64,000 nucleotides of DNA from Nocardioides carbamazepini (GCF_024614185.1 NZ_JAHTLF010000013.1:426870-490869), one strand, 5' to 3'; positions 37,705 to 47,476 are shown, counted from the stretch's first letter. Program-made: numbers and translations. Notes: generated by a model not told the origin, from the sequence alone.

Positions 37705-38922
37705 TCAGCCCCGGACCAGCACCCGCTGTTGCGGGGCCAGCCGCGACGCGGGGGACGACAGGGTCCGCAGGTGGATGTTCTGGAGCAGTCCGACGGCGAG
37801 CATGCCGGCGAACATCGACGAGCCGCCGTAGGACACGAACGGCAGCGGGACCCCGGTGACCGGCATGATGCCGAGGCACATGCCGATGTTCTGGAAGGCC
37901 TGGAAGCCGAGCCAGCAGGCGATGCCGGCGGCGGCGATCCGGCCGAAGACGTCGTCGGTGCGGGTGGCGATCCGCAGCGCTCGCCACAGCACCACACCCA
38001 GGAGGAGGACGATGACGGCCGCCCCGACGAGGCCGAGCTCCTCGCCCGCGACGGTGAACACGAAGTCGGTGTGCTGCTCGGGGACGAAGCCGGACTGGGT
38101 CTGCGAGCCCTGGAAGAGCCCCTGCCCGAAGAGCCCACCGTTGCCGACGGCGATCCGGGCCTGCTCGACGTTGTAGCCCGCGCCCTTCGGGTCGAGGGCG
38201 GGGTTGGTGAAGGCGAGGAACCGGTCGACCTGGTAGTCCTTCAGCATCCCGCTCGACACCGCCACCACGGCCGCCGCGACACCGCCGCCGGCCAGCAGGG
38301 CCAACCAGCGCCGGTGGGCGCCGGAGGCGGCGATCACCCCGAAGACGGTGGCGGTGAGCACGAGCATGGTGCCGAGGTCGGGCTGGGCGAGGATCAGCAC
38401 GGCCGGCACGCCGGCGACGAGCAGCATGAGGAGCACGTCGCCGGGGCCGACCCGGTCGCGCCAGCGGCCCTCGCTGCGCTCGGCCACGACCAGCGCCATC
38501 CCGACGACGACGGCGAGCTTGGCCAGCTCCGAGGGCTGGATGGACAGCCCGCCGAACATCAGCCAGGAACGCGAGCCGTTGATCGTCGAGCCCATGACGA
38601 GCACGAGGACGAGCCCGCCGACGGCGAGGAGGTAGCCGGCCGGCGCCAGGATGCGGACCCACCGGTGGTCGGTGACGACGACGAGCGCCATCAGGCCGAG
38701 ACCGATCACCACGTTGACGGCCTGCTTGACGAGGAACGCCCGGGTGTCGCCGCCGGTGAGATGGTCGCGCTCGAGCGTGGCCGACCAGATCAGCAGGCAG
38801 CCGAGCAGCGAGAGGAGGAGCACGGCACCGAGCAGGACCAGGTCGAGATCGCCCCACTGGAGGCGGCCGACCCGGCGTGAGGCCGTCGTGCGTCGGGTGC
38901 TGCCCTGGATCCGGTTGCTCAT
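37705..38922 (-). CDS. rodA: peptidoglycan glycosyltransferase RodA (SEDS family)
   Basis: A 405 aa polytopic membrane protein with 10 helices that polymerises lipid II for lateral wall growth with its class B PBP. SEDS motifs are TINGSRSWLMFGGLSIQPSELAK, in two overlapping parts, and the C-terminal PLPFVSYGGSSM. The ATG at 38922 shares one base with the mrdA stop (TGATG). It is the last gene of the mre operon. Confidence 0.94.
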   Translation of the reverse strand: MSNRIQGSTRRTTASRRVGRLQWGDLDLVLLGAVLLLSLLGCLLIWSATLERDHLTGGDTRAFLVKQAVNVVIGLGLMALVVVTDHRWVRILAPAGYLLAVGGLVLVLVMGSTINGSRSWLMFGGLSIQPSELAKLAVVVGMALVVAERSEGRWRDRVGPGDVLLMLLVAGVPAVLILAQPDLGTMLVLTATVFGVIAASGAHRRWLALLAGGGVAAAVVAVSSGMLKDYQVDRFLAFTNPALDPKGAGYNVEQARIAVGNGGLFGQGLFQGSQTQSGFVPEQHTDFVFTVAGEELGLVGAAVIVLLLGVVLWRALRIATRTDDVFGRIAAAGIACWLGFQAFQNIGMCLGIMPVTGVPLPFVSYGGSSMFAGMLAVGLLQNIHLRTLSSPASRLAPQQRVLVRG

Positions 38923-41072
38923 CACTCGCCCTTCTTCGAGCCCTTGGCCCGCGCCGGCGGGAGGATCGAGCCGTCGTCGCCGAAGGTCGGGAGCTGGGCG
39001 GGCGGTCGCCCTCCCGGGATGGCGGCGTTCGCCAGGTCCACCTGGTCACCGTCGACGCCGTAGAGCGCCTCCCAGATCGCGCGGATGCCGTCGCCGGTGG
39101 ACCCGGACCCGGTGCCGCCCTGGCTCATCATCATCACGACGACGTAGTCCTCGGTGTACGACGCGACCCAGCCCGTCGACTGCTTGCCGTAGACCTCGGC
39201 CGAGCCGGTCTTGGCGCGGATCTCGACCTTGTCGAGCGGGAAGCCCGCGAGCTTCCAGTTCATCGTGCCGCGGCTCGCGACGCCCTGGAGTGCCTCGTCG
39301 ACGTACCTCAGCACGGAGGCGGGGATCTTGAGCTTGCGGTCCTTCTTCGGCTCGATCTCCCGGATCACCTTGCCCTCGGGCGACACGACCGCCTTGCCGA
39401 CCCGGGGCTCCCAGAGCGTCCCGCCGTTGGCGATCGCGGCGTACCCGCGGGCCAGCTGCAGCGGCGTGACGATGGTGTCGCCCTGCCCGATGGCGAAGTT
39501 GGCGGCGTCGGGGAGCCGGTACTTCCAGCCCTCGACGCAGAACTCACGGGAGAACTTGTAGACGAAGTCGGAGGTCTCGTCGTCCTGCGGCTTCTTCGCG
39601 ATCCCGCAGTAGTAGTCCTTCATCGACTCGTAGTAGTCGCGCTTCCACTTCCGGTCCGCGACCCGGCCCGAGGCCTCGCCCGGCAGGTCGACGCCGGTGC
39701 GCTCGCCGAAGCCGAACCTCTCGGCCTGCTCGACGAGCGGGTCCCGGGCGTCGACGTCGTCGGGGTCGGAGCCGTACTTCTGCCAGAAGCTCATGCCGAC
39801 CTGGAAGAAGAAGGTGTTGCAGGAGACCTCGAGCGCCTTGGCGAAGCCGATCGAGCCGTACGCCGCCGACTCGTGGTTGTGGAAGGCCCGGTTGCCGATC
39901 TGCACCGCGGAGGGGCAGCTGAGGACCGTGGACGGCGCGTACCCGTGGGTCAGCGCACCGACGGTCATGAACGGCTTCCACGTCGAGCCCGGCGCGAACT
40001 GCCCCTGGAAGGAGCGCGCGAGCAGCGGCGTCCCGGCGGCCTCGGAGTACAGCCGCTGGAGCTGCTTGTCGGTGATGCCGCCGACCCACACCGACGGGTC
40101 GTACGTCGGCTGGCTGGCCATCGCGACGATCCGCCCGGTCTTCGCCTCCATCACGATGGCGGCGCCGGAGTCGGCCTCGAAGTTGCGCTTGGTGACCGGG
40201 TCGCGCGTGCTGCGCTGCTTGGCGATCATCGCCGCGAGCTGCTCCTCGACGACGCTCTGCACCTTCGCGTCGATCGAGGTGACCAGGGTGTCGCCGGGCT
40301 GCGCCTCGAGGCCGGAGACGTCCTCGCGGACCCGGCCCTGGGAGTCGACCGCGACCTGGTCGTAGCCGGGCTGGCCGCGCAGCCACTCGTCGTACTCCTT
40401 CTCGACGCCGGCGCGGCCGACGACGGAGGCACCGTTGACGGAGCTGTCGCCGGCGTCCTCGGCGGACTCCAGCTCGTCCTTGGTGATCGGGCTGAGGTAG
40501 CCGAGCACGTGGGCGGCGTTGATGCCGTACGGCGCGGGGTACTGCCGCAGGCTCTGCCGGTCGACGACCACGCCGGGGAAGTCCTCCGGCTGCTCGAGGA
40601 TCCGCAGCGCCGCGCCCTCCTTGACGTCCTGCGCGACCGGGACCGGCTGGTAGGGCGAGCCGTTCCAGCACTGACCGGCGACCGCCCCGTCGTCGCCGCA
40701 CAGCAGGAGCTTGGTCTCGATCGTCGCGACGTCCACGCCGATCGCGTCGCTGGTGCGGCTGAGCAGCTCGGCACGGTCGGCGGGCGCCATCTTGCCGAGC
40801 AGGGTGCGGTCGAGCGACACCACCCAGGTGAGCCGGTTGGTGACGAGGGGACGGCCCATCGCGTCGACGATCAGCCCGCGCTGCGGCTGGACGACGATCT
40901 CACGCACCGACTGCGAGGCGGCCTTGCCCTGGTAGCTCTCCCCCGAGACGACCTGCAGGTAGTAGAGGCGTACGCCGAGGGTGGCGAGGAGGGAGAAGAC
41001 GAGCGTCTGGATGACGATCAGGCGCAGCCGGCTGCGGTGCGAGGCGGCGGCGGGGGTGGATGCGGGGGCCAT
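38922..41072 (-). CDS. mrdA: penicillin-binding protein 2 (class B transpeptidase)
   Basis: A 716 aa protein with one N-terminal membrane anchor (about 20-40). The pedestal domain has PQRGLIVDAMGRPL. The transpeptidase domain has the catalytic SxxK serine in APGSTWKPF (about residue 380), the SxN motif in VSCNTFFF and KTGSAEVYGKQS as the KTG box. It cross-links peptidoglycan during elongation, working with RodA. Translation is coupled to mreD (TGATG). Confidence 0.95.
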   Translation of the reverse strand: MAPASTPAAASHRSRLRLIVIQTLVFSLLATLGVRLYYLQVVSGESYQGKAASQSVREIVVQPQRGLIVDAMGRPLVTNRLTWVVSLDRTLLGKMAPADRAELLSRTSDAIGVDVATIETKLLLCGDDGAVAGQCWNGSPYQPVPVAQDVKEGAALRILEQPEDFPGVVVDRQSLRQYPAPYGINAAHVLGYLSPITKDELESAEDAGDSSVNGASVVGRAGVEKEYDEWLRGQPGYDQVAVDSQGRVREDVSGLEAQPGDTLVTSIDAKVQSVVEEQLAAMIAKQRSTRDPVTKRNFEADSGAAIVMEAKTGRIVAMASQPTYDPSVWVGGITDKQLQRLYSEAAGTPLLARSFQGQFAPGSTWKPFMTVGALTHGYAPSTVLSCPSAVQIGNRAFHNHESAAYGSIGFAKALEVSCNTFFFQVGMSFWQKYGSDPDDVDARDPLVEQAERFGFGERTGVDLPGEASGRVADRKWKRDYYESMKDYYCGIAKKPQDDETSDFVYKFSREFCVEGWKYRLPDAANFAIGQGDTIVTPLQLARGYAAIANGGTLWEPRVGKAVVSPEGKVIREIEPKKDRKLKIPASVLRYVDEALQGVASRGTMNWKLAGFPLDKVEIRAKTGSAEVYGKQSTGWVASYTEDYVVVMMMSQGGTGSGSTGDGIRAIWEALYGVDGDQVDLANAAIPGGRPPAQLPTFGDDGSILPPARAKGSKKGE

Positions 41073-41683
41073 CAGGCGCGGACCCGGATCCGCTGGGAGG
41101 CCCTCGGCAGCCCGTCGCCCGCGGTGCGGCGCACGAGCCACAGCGTCGCCGGTACGACGACCAGGGCGGCCGCGACGTCGAGCAGGAGCGCGACCAGCGC
41201 CACGGGCAGCAGGTCGCCGACCGCGGCCACGGAGTCGCCGAGCAGGACGCCGGACAGCGCGAACACCGAGGTGCCGACGAAGGAGCCGCCGGCGGCCGCC
41301 GCGAGGGCGAGCGGCAGCGGCGGGCGGCGGGCGCCGAACTGCGCGAACCGGCTGCCGGCGGCCGCTCCGCCCGGGTCACCGGCGTTGTCGTGGACCAGGC
41401 GTCCCACGACGTATCCGACGACCATCAGGGCGAGCGCCCAGCGACCGGCGAGATGGTCGGCGGGCGGCGCGATGTCGAGCAGCAGCCCGGCCCAGAAGCC
41501 GGTCAGCGTCGCGAACCTGGTGTCGGTGGCGACGGCGGTCGCGACGACCACGAGCAGCACCAGGTCGGGGACGACGCCGAGCCCGCCGAAGTCCCAGGCG
41601 AAGTGCGGGAGCACGGTGACCTGCAGCAGCAGCGCGGCGAACACCGCGACGAGGGTGGCCACGAGACGGCCGCGGCGGTTCAT
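41072..41683 (-). CDS. mreD: rod shape-determining protein MreD
   Basis: A 203 aa protein with about five or six helices. It has VVPDLVLLVVVATA and GFWAGLLLDIAPP, the usual MreD segments. It overlaps mreC (ATGA at 41680-41683) and mrdA. It bridges MreC and the elongation machinery in the membrane. Confidence 0.9.
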   Translation of the reverse strand: MNRRGRLVATLVAVFAALLLQVTVLPHFAWDFGGLGVVPDLVLLVVVATAVATDTRFATLTGFWAGLLLDIAPPADHLAGRWALALMVVGYVVGRLVHDNAGDPGGAAAGSRFAQFGARRPPLPLALAAAAGGSFVGTSVFALSGVLLGDSVAAVGDLLPVALVALLLDVAAALVVVPATLWLVRRTAGDGLPRASQRIRVRA

Positions 41684-42615
41684 CGCGGACTCTCCTCGAT
41701 CACGCCGCCCTTGGTGCCGTAGGGCACCGCTACGCCGACCATGTCGAGCGCGGTGAAGTCGACGCCCGGCTCGATCACGGTGCGGTAGGACGTGTCCCGC
41801 AGGGACTCGTAGACCTTGCCGACGGTGCCGATCGGGACGCCGGCGACGTACGGCGAGCCGCCCTCGCTGCCCCAGGTCACGATCTGCTGGCCCACCTTCG
41901 GGACCACGCGGCGATCGGCGAGCTCCATCTCGAGACGGTCGTCGGTACCGAGGCTGCCGTGCCCGCGGACGAAGCCGAGCTCCATGTTCTCGCCGATCCG
42001 TCCGCCCACCGAGGACGTGTCGTCGACGATGAGCAGCACGGTCGCGGTGTGGGCGGTCACCGAGGTGATCCGGCCGACCAGGCCCTCGGCGGCGACGACC
42101 GTCATGTCGGGCCGCAGGCCGGCGTCGGATCCGGCGTCGAGCGTCACGGTGCTGGAGAACGACTGGGCCGGACCGATCGCGATCACCCGGGCGGGCACCA
42201 GCGCGTAGCCGAGGTCGCCGGCCATGGCGCGCAGGCCCTCCAGCTGGGCCAGCCGCTGGTCGTCGTACCCGGCCTTGCCGAGCCGGCCGCGCAGCTCGGC
42301 GTTCTCGGCCTCGAGCCGGGTGAGGTCGTCGCGCAGCGCGCCGTTGGAGCGCAGGGCGCCGGGGAGGTCCACCAGCGGACGCACGACGGTCGAGACGCCG
42401 GCCTGGACCGGGCCCACGACCTCGCCGACCACGCGGCGCACCGGGTCGACCGGCGAGCTGTCGCCGCCGGCCTTGTCGACGACCATGAGCGCGGCGCAGG
42501 CGAGCACGAGGGCGAGCACCAGGGAGCGGGGAGGCCGCCCGGAGTCGCGCTCGGGGTCGCGTGAGGTGCCGGTGCGCCGCACCGGCGACTTCGGGGGTCG
42601 GGTGTCGATCGCCAT
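41680..42615 (-). CDS. mreC: rod shape-determining protein MreC
   Basis: A 311 aa single-pass protein. One helix lies at ~33-50, a coiled coil at ~90-125 and a beta-rich MreC domain after that (RVIAIGPAQSFSSTVTLDAG and AEGLVGRITSVTAHTATVLL). The start MAIDTRPPKS lies 4 bases past the mreB stop. Confidence 0.94.
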   Translation of the reverse strand: MAIDTRPPKSPVRRTGTSRDPERDSGRPPRSLVLALVLACAALMVVDKAGGDSSPVDPVRRVVGEVVGPVQAGVSTVVRPLVDLPGALRSNGALRDDLTRLEAENAELRGRLGKAGYDDQRLAQLEGLRAMAGDLGYALVPARVIAIGPAQSFSSTVTLDAGSDAGLRPDMTVVAAEGLVGRITSVTAHTATVLLIVDDTSSVGGRIGENMELGFVRGHGSLGTDDRLEMELADRRVVPKVGQQIVTWGSEGGSPYVAGVPIGTVGKVYESLRDTSYRTVIEPGVDFTALDMVGVAVPYGTKGGVIEESPR

Positions 42616-42619
42616 CAGG

Positions 42620-43651
42620 TCAGAACCGTCGCTGGTTGGTGACGAGCACCTGCTGGAGGGCCTCGAACTCCTCGACGCAGCGGCCCGCACCCATCGCGAC
42701 CGAGATCAGCGGGTCCTCCGCGACGTGGACGGGCATGCCGGTCTCGTGCCGGATCCGCTCGTCGAGCCCGCGCAGCAGCGCTCCCCCGCCGGTGAGCACG
42801 ATGCCGCGGTCCATGATGTCGCCGGAGAGCTCCGGCGGCGTCTGGTCCAGGGTCACCCGGACGGCGTCGACGATGGCGTGCAGGGGCTCCTCCAGCGCGT
42901 GCCGGATGTCGGCACCGGTGACCTCGACCGTGCGCGGGAGGCCGGTGACCATGTCACGGCCGCGGACCTCGCCGTGCGGCTCACCGGGGCGCGGGAACGC
43001 CGAGCCGAGGGTGATCTTGACGTCCTCGGCGGTGCGCTCGCCGAGCATCACGCCGTGCTCCTTCTTCATCCACGCGATGATCGCGGCGTCGAGGTCGTCA
43101 CCGGCCGTGCGGATCGAGAGGGACGTGACGATGCCGCCGAGGGAGATGACGGCGACCTCGGTCGTGCCGCCGCCGACGTCGACGATCATGTTGCCCGTCG
43201 CCTCGTGCACCGGCAGTCCGGCGCCGATCGCGGCGGCCATCGGCTCCTCGACGACGTACACACGGCGGGCTCCGGCCTGGTAGCCGGCCTCCTTGACCGC
43301 GCGCTGCTCGACCGGAGTGATCGAGCTCGGCACGCAGATGACCATGCGGGGCTTGGCGAAGGACCGCCTATTGTGCACGCGCGCGATGAAGTGGCGCAGC
43401 ATCTGCTCGGTCGCCTCGAAGTCGGCGATCACGCCGTCGCGCAGCGGGCGGAGCGCGGTGATGTTGTCCGGCGTGCGGCCCAGCATCTGCTTGGCCTGGT
43501 GACCGACCGCGATCACCTCGCCGGTGCTGTCGTTGAGCGCGACGACGCTCGGCTCGTCGAGCAGGACGCCGCGGCGACGGACGTAGACGAGCGTGTTCGC
43601 GGTGCCGAGGTCCACGGCCATGTCGCGGCCGATGATGGAGTTCGCCCTCAC
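42620..43651 (-). CDS. mreB: rod shape-determining protein MreB
   Basis: A 343 aa actin-like ATPase that directs wall elongation. Phosphate-binding motifs are DLGTANTLVYV and IVDVGGGTTEVAVI, and the adenosine motif is GIVLTGGGALLRGLD. The GTG start has GGAGG 5 bases before it. It opens the mreBCD-mrdA-rodA operon. Actinobacteria that keep mreB include Nocardioides and Streptomyces; mycobacteria and corynebacteria lack it. Confidence 0.96.
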   Translation of the reverse strand: MRANSIIGRDMAVDLGTANTLVYVRRRGVLLDEPSVVALNDSTGEVIAVGHQAKQMLGRTPDNITALRPLRDGVIADFEATEQMLRHFIARVHNRRSFAKPRMVICVPSSITPVEQRAVKEAGYQAGARRVYVVEEPMAAAIGAGLPVHEATGNMIVDVGGGTTEVAVISLGGIVTSLSIRTAGDDLDAAIIAWMKKEHGVMLGERTAEDVKITLGSAFPRPGEPHGEVRGRDMVTGLPRTVEVTGADIRHALEEPLHAIVDAVRVTLDQTPPELSGDIMDRGIVLTGGGALLRGLDERIRHETGMPVHVAEDPLISVAMGAGRCVEEFEALQQVLVTNQRRF

Positions 43652-43904
43652 GCAACCTCCGCAAGACGTCACCGGACCGCCCCGCTGGGCAGGTCCGCTC
43701 GCGCGCGTCCGGGGAAGCCGGTCCGCTCCCCGCATGGTGGCGAGGAGTGTGCCGGGGAGGTCGACGAGCGCACGATCCGCCGGTCTCCGCTTGCGAGCGT
43801 AAGGAACGAGTCGGGTCCGGTCGGGTAGGCACGCCGGTACGGCGCGGCGCGTCTCAGGAGTCACACCCGTCACAGGGGACGGGGCTCCTCCCGCAGCGCG
43901 TGCG
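43652..43904 (-). other. mreB operon upstream region
   Basis: 253 bases without a credible gene between ndk and mreB. On the minus strand TTACGCT near 43800 could hold a -10 box (TACGCT). No matching -35 was found. It probably contains the promoter of the mreB operon. Confidence 0.3.
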
Positions 43905-44312
43905 TCAGAGGTGGGGGAACCAGAGCGCGATCTCGCGCTCCGCCGACTCGGGCGAGTCCGAGCCGTGGACCAGGTTCTCCCGGTTGGAGAGGGAGAGGTC
44001 GCCGCGGATCGTGCCGGGCGCGGCCTTCCGGCCGTCGGTCGCCCCGTTGAGCGCGCGGACCACCTCGATCGCCTCGTCACCCTCGAGGACGAGCGCCACG
44101 AGCGGGCCGCTGGTCACGAACGCCCGCAGCGGCGGGTAGAAGTCGCGCTCGACGTGCTCGGCATAGTGGGCGTCGGCCATCGCCGCGTCGATGTGGCGCT
44201 GCTCCAGGGCCACGATGCCCAGGCCCTTGGCCTCGAACCGGGCCAGCACGTTGCCGACCAGGCCGCGCCGGACCGCGTCGGGCTTGAGCAGGACGAGAGT
44301 GCGTTGGGTCAC
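43905..44312 (-). CDS. ndk: nucleoside diphosphate kinase
   Basis: A 135 aa enzyme that transfers the gamma-phosphate between nucleotides. It starts TQRTLVLLKPDAVRRGLVG, and the catalytic histidine is in ENLVHGSDSPESA (about residue 117). The length is normal. Its position just upstream of mreB is usual in actinobacteria. Confidence 0.97.
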   Translation of the reverse strand: MTQRTLVLLKPDAVRRGLVGNVLARFEAKGLGIVALEQRHIDAAMADAHYAEHVERDFYPPLRAFVTSGPLVALVLEGDEAIEVVRALNGATDGRKAAPGTIRGDLSLSNRENLVHGSDSPESAEREIALWFPHL

Positions 44313-44368
44313 GGCGGTGACCTTAGTACGTCGAGGCGGTGGGCCGGCCGTGGGACCCGGCCAGGGGG

Positions 44369-45577
44369 TCAGGCAGCCTGGTCGACCTCGGCCGCGAGTG
44401 CCGCGGCCAGGTCACCCCTCGGGGCGACGACGACCTCGGTCAGGCCGAGCCAGCCGGCCAGCCGCGCCAGCTCCACGGCCAGCTCGACCGCGGTCTCCGC
44501 CGGCGCGTGCGGCTCCGCCCAGGCCGACTGCACGAGCAGCCGGCCGGTCGGCCGGTCGGCCTTGAGGTCGACCCGCCCGACGATCCGCTCGCCCAGCAGG
44601 AACGGCAGCACGTAGTAGCCGTGCACCCGCTGCTCGGCCGGCGTGTAGATCTCGATCCGGTAGAAGAAGTCGAACAGCGCCTCCCCCCGGTCGCGCTCCC
44701 ACACCACCGGGTCGAAGGGGCTCAGCAGGGCGCGGGCGCCGACCCGGCGTGGGAGACGCGCGTCGCGGTGGAGGTACGCCGGGCGCCGCCACCCCTGCAC
44801 CGCGACCGGCTCCAGCTCGCCGGCCGCCACGAGCTCGTCGATCGCGATCCGCGCCTCGCCGACCCGGATCCGGTAGTAGTCGGCCAGGCAGTTCGCCGAC
44901 GCGACGCCGTGCGACCGGGCCGCCCGTCGGACGAGCTCGACGTGGGCCTGCCCGGCCGGCATCGCCGGGGCGTCGAGCACCGACGCGGGCAGGACCCGCT
45001 CCGGCAGGTCGTAGCGGATCTCGAACTGGCTGGTGCGACCGGCGATGGCCAGGTCACCGGTCATGTAGAGGTAGTCGAGCATCCGCCGGGTGCGCGACCA
45101 GTTCCAGCCCCAGTGGTCCTTCGCGCGCGGCAGCCCGTCGTCGAGCTCACGCGCGGTGCTGGCCCCACGCTCGGCGATCTCGGCGAGCAGCGCCACCTCG
45201 AGCGCGTCGCCCTCCTCGACCGCGAACCACTTGCCGCGCCGGGCGCGGTAGTCGTCCATCCGATGGCGCATCGCCGGCCACAGCTCGACGGGCATGAACG
45301 CCTGCACGTGGGCCCAGTACTCCACCACCCGCCGGTTGCGGCCGCTGGCCGCGCGACGGAGCAGGTCGACATCGTAGGCCCCCATCCGCGAGTAGAGCGG
45401 CATGAAGTGCGCCCGCTGCAGCACGTTGACGCTGTCGACCTGCAGCACCCCGGTGCGGGCCAGGGTGCGGTCGAAGGTCCGCAGGCTCGGGGCCGCGTGG
45501 GCCGGGTCGAGGAAGCCCTGGGCCGCCAACGCGATCCGGCGGGCCTGCGGGAGCGACAGCGACTGCGTGGTGGGCAC
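44369..45577 (-). CDS. winged-helix DNA glycosylase, YcaQ/AlkZ family
   Basis: A 402 aa protein of the HTH_42 superfamily (three winged helices plus a beta-barrel). Enzymes of this family excise alkylated bases and unhook interstrand crosslinks. LQVDSVNVLQRAHFMPLYSR (about residues 46-65) holds a QxD motif, as in the YcaQ subgroup, rather than the QxQ of AlkZ. It stands alone. It shows no linked biosynthetic genes, so a general repair role is more likely than self-resistance. Confidence 0.8.
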   Translation of the reverse strand: MPTTQSLSLPQARRIALAAQGFLDPAHAAPSLRTFDRTLARTGVLQVDSVNVLQRAHFMPLYSRMGAYDVDLLRRAASGRNRRVVEYWAHVQAFMPVELWPAMRHRMDDYRARRGKWFAVEEGDALEVALLAEIAERGASTARELDDGLPRAKDHWGWNWSRTRRMLDYLYMTGDLAIAGRTSQFEIRYDLPERVLPASVLDAPAMPAGQAHVELVRRAARSHGVASANCLADYYRIRVGEARIAIDELVAAGELEPVAVQGWRRPAYLHRDARLPRRVGARALLSPFDPVVWERDRGEALFDFFYRIEIYTPAEQRVHGYYVLPFLLGERIVGRVDLKADRPTGRLLVQSAWAEPHAPAETAVELAVELARLAGWLGLTEVVVAPRGDLAAALAAEVDQAA

Positions 45578-45623
45578 GGGCCCACCCTAGGAGCCGCCGC
45601 CGACAGCCCTGCCGGGCCGGCAG

Positions 45624-46328
45624 CTACTCCAGCTCGACCAGCTTGGCGCGCACGGCGTACATGACCGCCTCCATCCGCGAGTGCAGCTGCAGCTTCTCGA
45701 GGATGTTGCGGACGTGGTTCTTGACGGTGTTCTCGCTGATGGCCAGCTGCGCGGCGACGTCGCGGTTGCTCAGGCCGCGGGCGACGAACCGAAGCACCTC
45801 GAGCTCACGTTCGGTGAGCTTGAGGGCCTGGCCCGTCGAGCGGTCGGGCTTGGACATCGTCTTGAACTCGTCGATGAGCTTGGCGGCCATGGACGGGCTG
45901 ATCAGCGACTGGCCGTCGGCGACGACGCGGACGCCCTGGGCCACCTCCTCGATGGACGAGTCCTTGAGGAGGTAGCCCGAGGCGCCGCTCTTGACCGCTT
46001 CGTAGAGGTCGGTCTCGTCGTCCGACATGGTCAACATGATGATCTTCGTCATCGGGACCGCTTCCTTGATGGCGACGCAGGCCTCGATGCCGGACTGCTT
46101 CGGCATCCGGACGTCCAGCAGCACCACGTCGGGGACGCTGCTGACGGCGACGGCGACACCGTCCACGCCGTTGCTCGCCTCGCCGACGACCTCGATGCCG
46201 TCCTCGATGGCCAGGAGCATCGTCAGCCCACGCCGGAACAGCTCCTGGTCGTCGACCACCACCACACGCACCGGCTCGCTCACGGGCTGTCCCGGTGCTG
46301 CGGTTTCCGCCGAAGTCCGAGTCGCCAC
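45624..46328 (-). CDS. LuxR/NarL-type response regulator (orphan)
   Basis: A 234 aa protein. The receiver domain (about 20-135) has VVVVDDQELFRRG, the phosphorylated Asp in VLLDVRMPKQSG and the switch Lys in GYLLKDSS. The LuxR helix-turn-helix is TERELEVLRFVARGLSNRDVA, followed by SENTVKNH. No histidine kinase is adjacent. An alternative GTG start at 46283 (VSEPVRVVVV) would remove a poorly conserved N-terminus. It lies just downstream of hpf. Confidence 0.88.
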   Translation of the reverse strand: MATRTSAETAAPGQPVSEPVRVVVVDDQELFRRGLTMLLAIEDGIEVVGEASNGVDGVAVAVSSVPDVVLLDVRMPKQSGIEACVAIKEAVPMTKIIMLTMSDDETDLYEAVKSGASGYLLKDSSIEEVAQGVRVVADGQSLISPSMAAKLIDEFKTMSKPDRSTGQALKLTERELEVLRFVARGLSNRDVAAQLAISENTVKNHVRNILEKLQLHSRMEAVMYAVRAKLVELE

Positions 46329-46378
46329 AGCGGCATCATGGCACGACCTCCCGAGAGCATGTCGGTCCTGACCACGCC

Positions 46379-47005
46379 TCAGCCGTCGTTGCTCCCGAGG
46401 TCGAGCGAGATGACCCCGTAGTCGTAGCCGCGGCGCCGGTAGACCACGGCCGGCCGCTCGCTCTCCTTGTCGACGAACAGGTAGAAGTCGTGACCGACCA
46501 GCTCCATCTCGTAGAGCGCCTGGTCGAGGGTCATCGGGGCGGCCGGGTGCGTCTTCTCCCGCACCACCAGCGGACCGTCACCGGTGACCGTGATCGGGCC
46601 GACCTGACGCTCGATGGCGACGTCCTCCTCCGCCTCCTCGACCACGGTGGCCGGGACGTCGGAGAGGGCCCGGCCGACCGAGACCGGCGTACGACGGCCG
46701 CGGTGCACCCGCCGCCGGTCGGCCGCCTTGCGCATCTGGGCGGCCATCTTGTCGAGGGCGAGGTCGAGCGCGCCCATCTTGTCGTCGGCGGCGGCCTCGG
46801 CCCGGATCACCGGTCCCTTGGAGAAGGCCGTGAGCTCGACATGGACGGCCTGGTCGTGCTGGCGCGGGTTGGGTTCGCTGTCCACCTCCACATGAACCCG
46901 GATGATCCGGTGATCGTGCTTCTCCAGCTTGGCGAGCTTCTCCGCGGCATGCTCCCGGAACCGGTCCGAGATCTCGCAGTGCCGTCCGGTGACCACAACA
47001 TCCAT
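46379..47005 (-). CDS. hpf: ribosome hibernation promoting factor, long form
   Basis: A 208 aa protein that dimerises 70S ribosomes in stationary phase. The N-terminal S30AE domain (MDVVVTGRHCEISDRFREHA) is followed by a linker and the C-terminal dimerisation domain (PMTLDQALYEMELVGHDFYLF). GGAGG lies 7 bases before the ATG. It is preceded by a 674-base gene-free region. Confidence 0.95.
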   Translation of the reverse strand: MDVVVTGRHCEISDRFREHAAEKLAKLEKHDHRIIRVHVEVDSEPNPRQHDQAVHVELTAFSKGPVIRAEAAADDKMGALDLALDKMAAQMRKAADRRRVHRGRRTPVSVGRALSDVPATVVEEAEEDVAIERQVGPITVTGDGPLVVREKTHPAAPMTLDQALYEMELVGHDFYLFVDKESERPAVVYRRRGYDYGVISLDLGSNDG

Positions 47006-47225
47006 CAGTTACCTCCAAGGGAATTTCGGCGTGATGGGTTCTCCTGCCACGCAGGCAGGAAGTGCGAGTGCTGGCACGTCTCTCGACCAGCAAGGGGTGA
47101 AGACAGGTCGCTCGCGCCCCCGAAGCCCGCGAAGGCCACGGCGGGAACGCTGGGCGAGGAGGCGCAGGGAGCGAGGAACGAGCGACCGGAGCCGACGAGA
47201 CCGGCGCTTTCCGCCGTGCCGAAGG

Positions 47226-47286
47226 CTTGCCGCCAGGCGGGCTCAGCCCCGTGCGAGACACGACCGCGCGCGCGGCAGCGCGGCGC
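47226..47286 (+). repeat. Dispersed repeat copy A (about 61 bp)
   Basis: It begins CTTGCCGCCAGGC and ends with a 29-base block containing ACACGACCGCG and GCGCGGCAGCGCGGCGC. Copy B at 53556-53615 shares the first 13 bases exactly and 28 of the last 29. The 18-19 bases between them differ. Both copies lie in intergenic DNA in the same orientation. Confidence 0.75.
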
Positions 47287-47476
47287 GAGGGACGAGCGAC
47301 GCGCTCGCGCAATCAAACGCAGTGGAGCCCGCCCGGCCGACCTGGTCTTCGTCCCCACACCCGCCTGCTGAGGCTTCCGCAGCTTGTTGCCACTACCGGC
47401 CTTCTCCCGGGACCGGACGCATCTGACGTCCGGACCGAGGCAGGGCTTACGACTAAGCCGCACCGTGATCACCACG

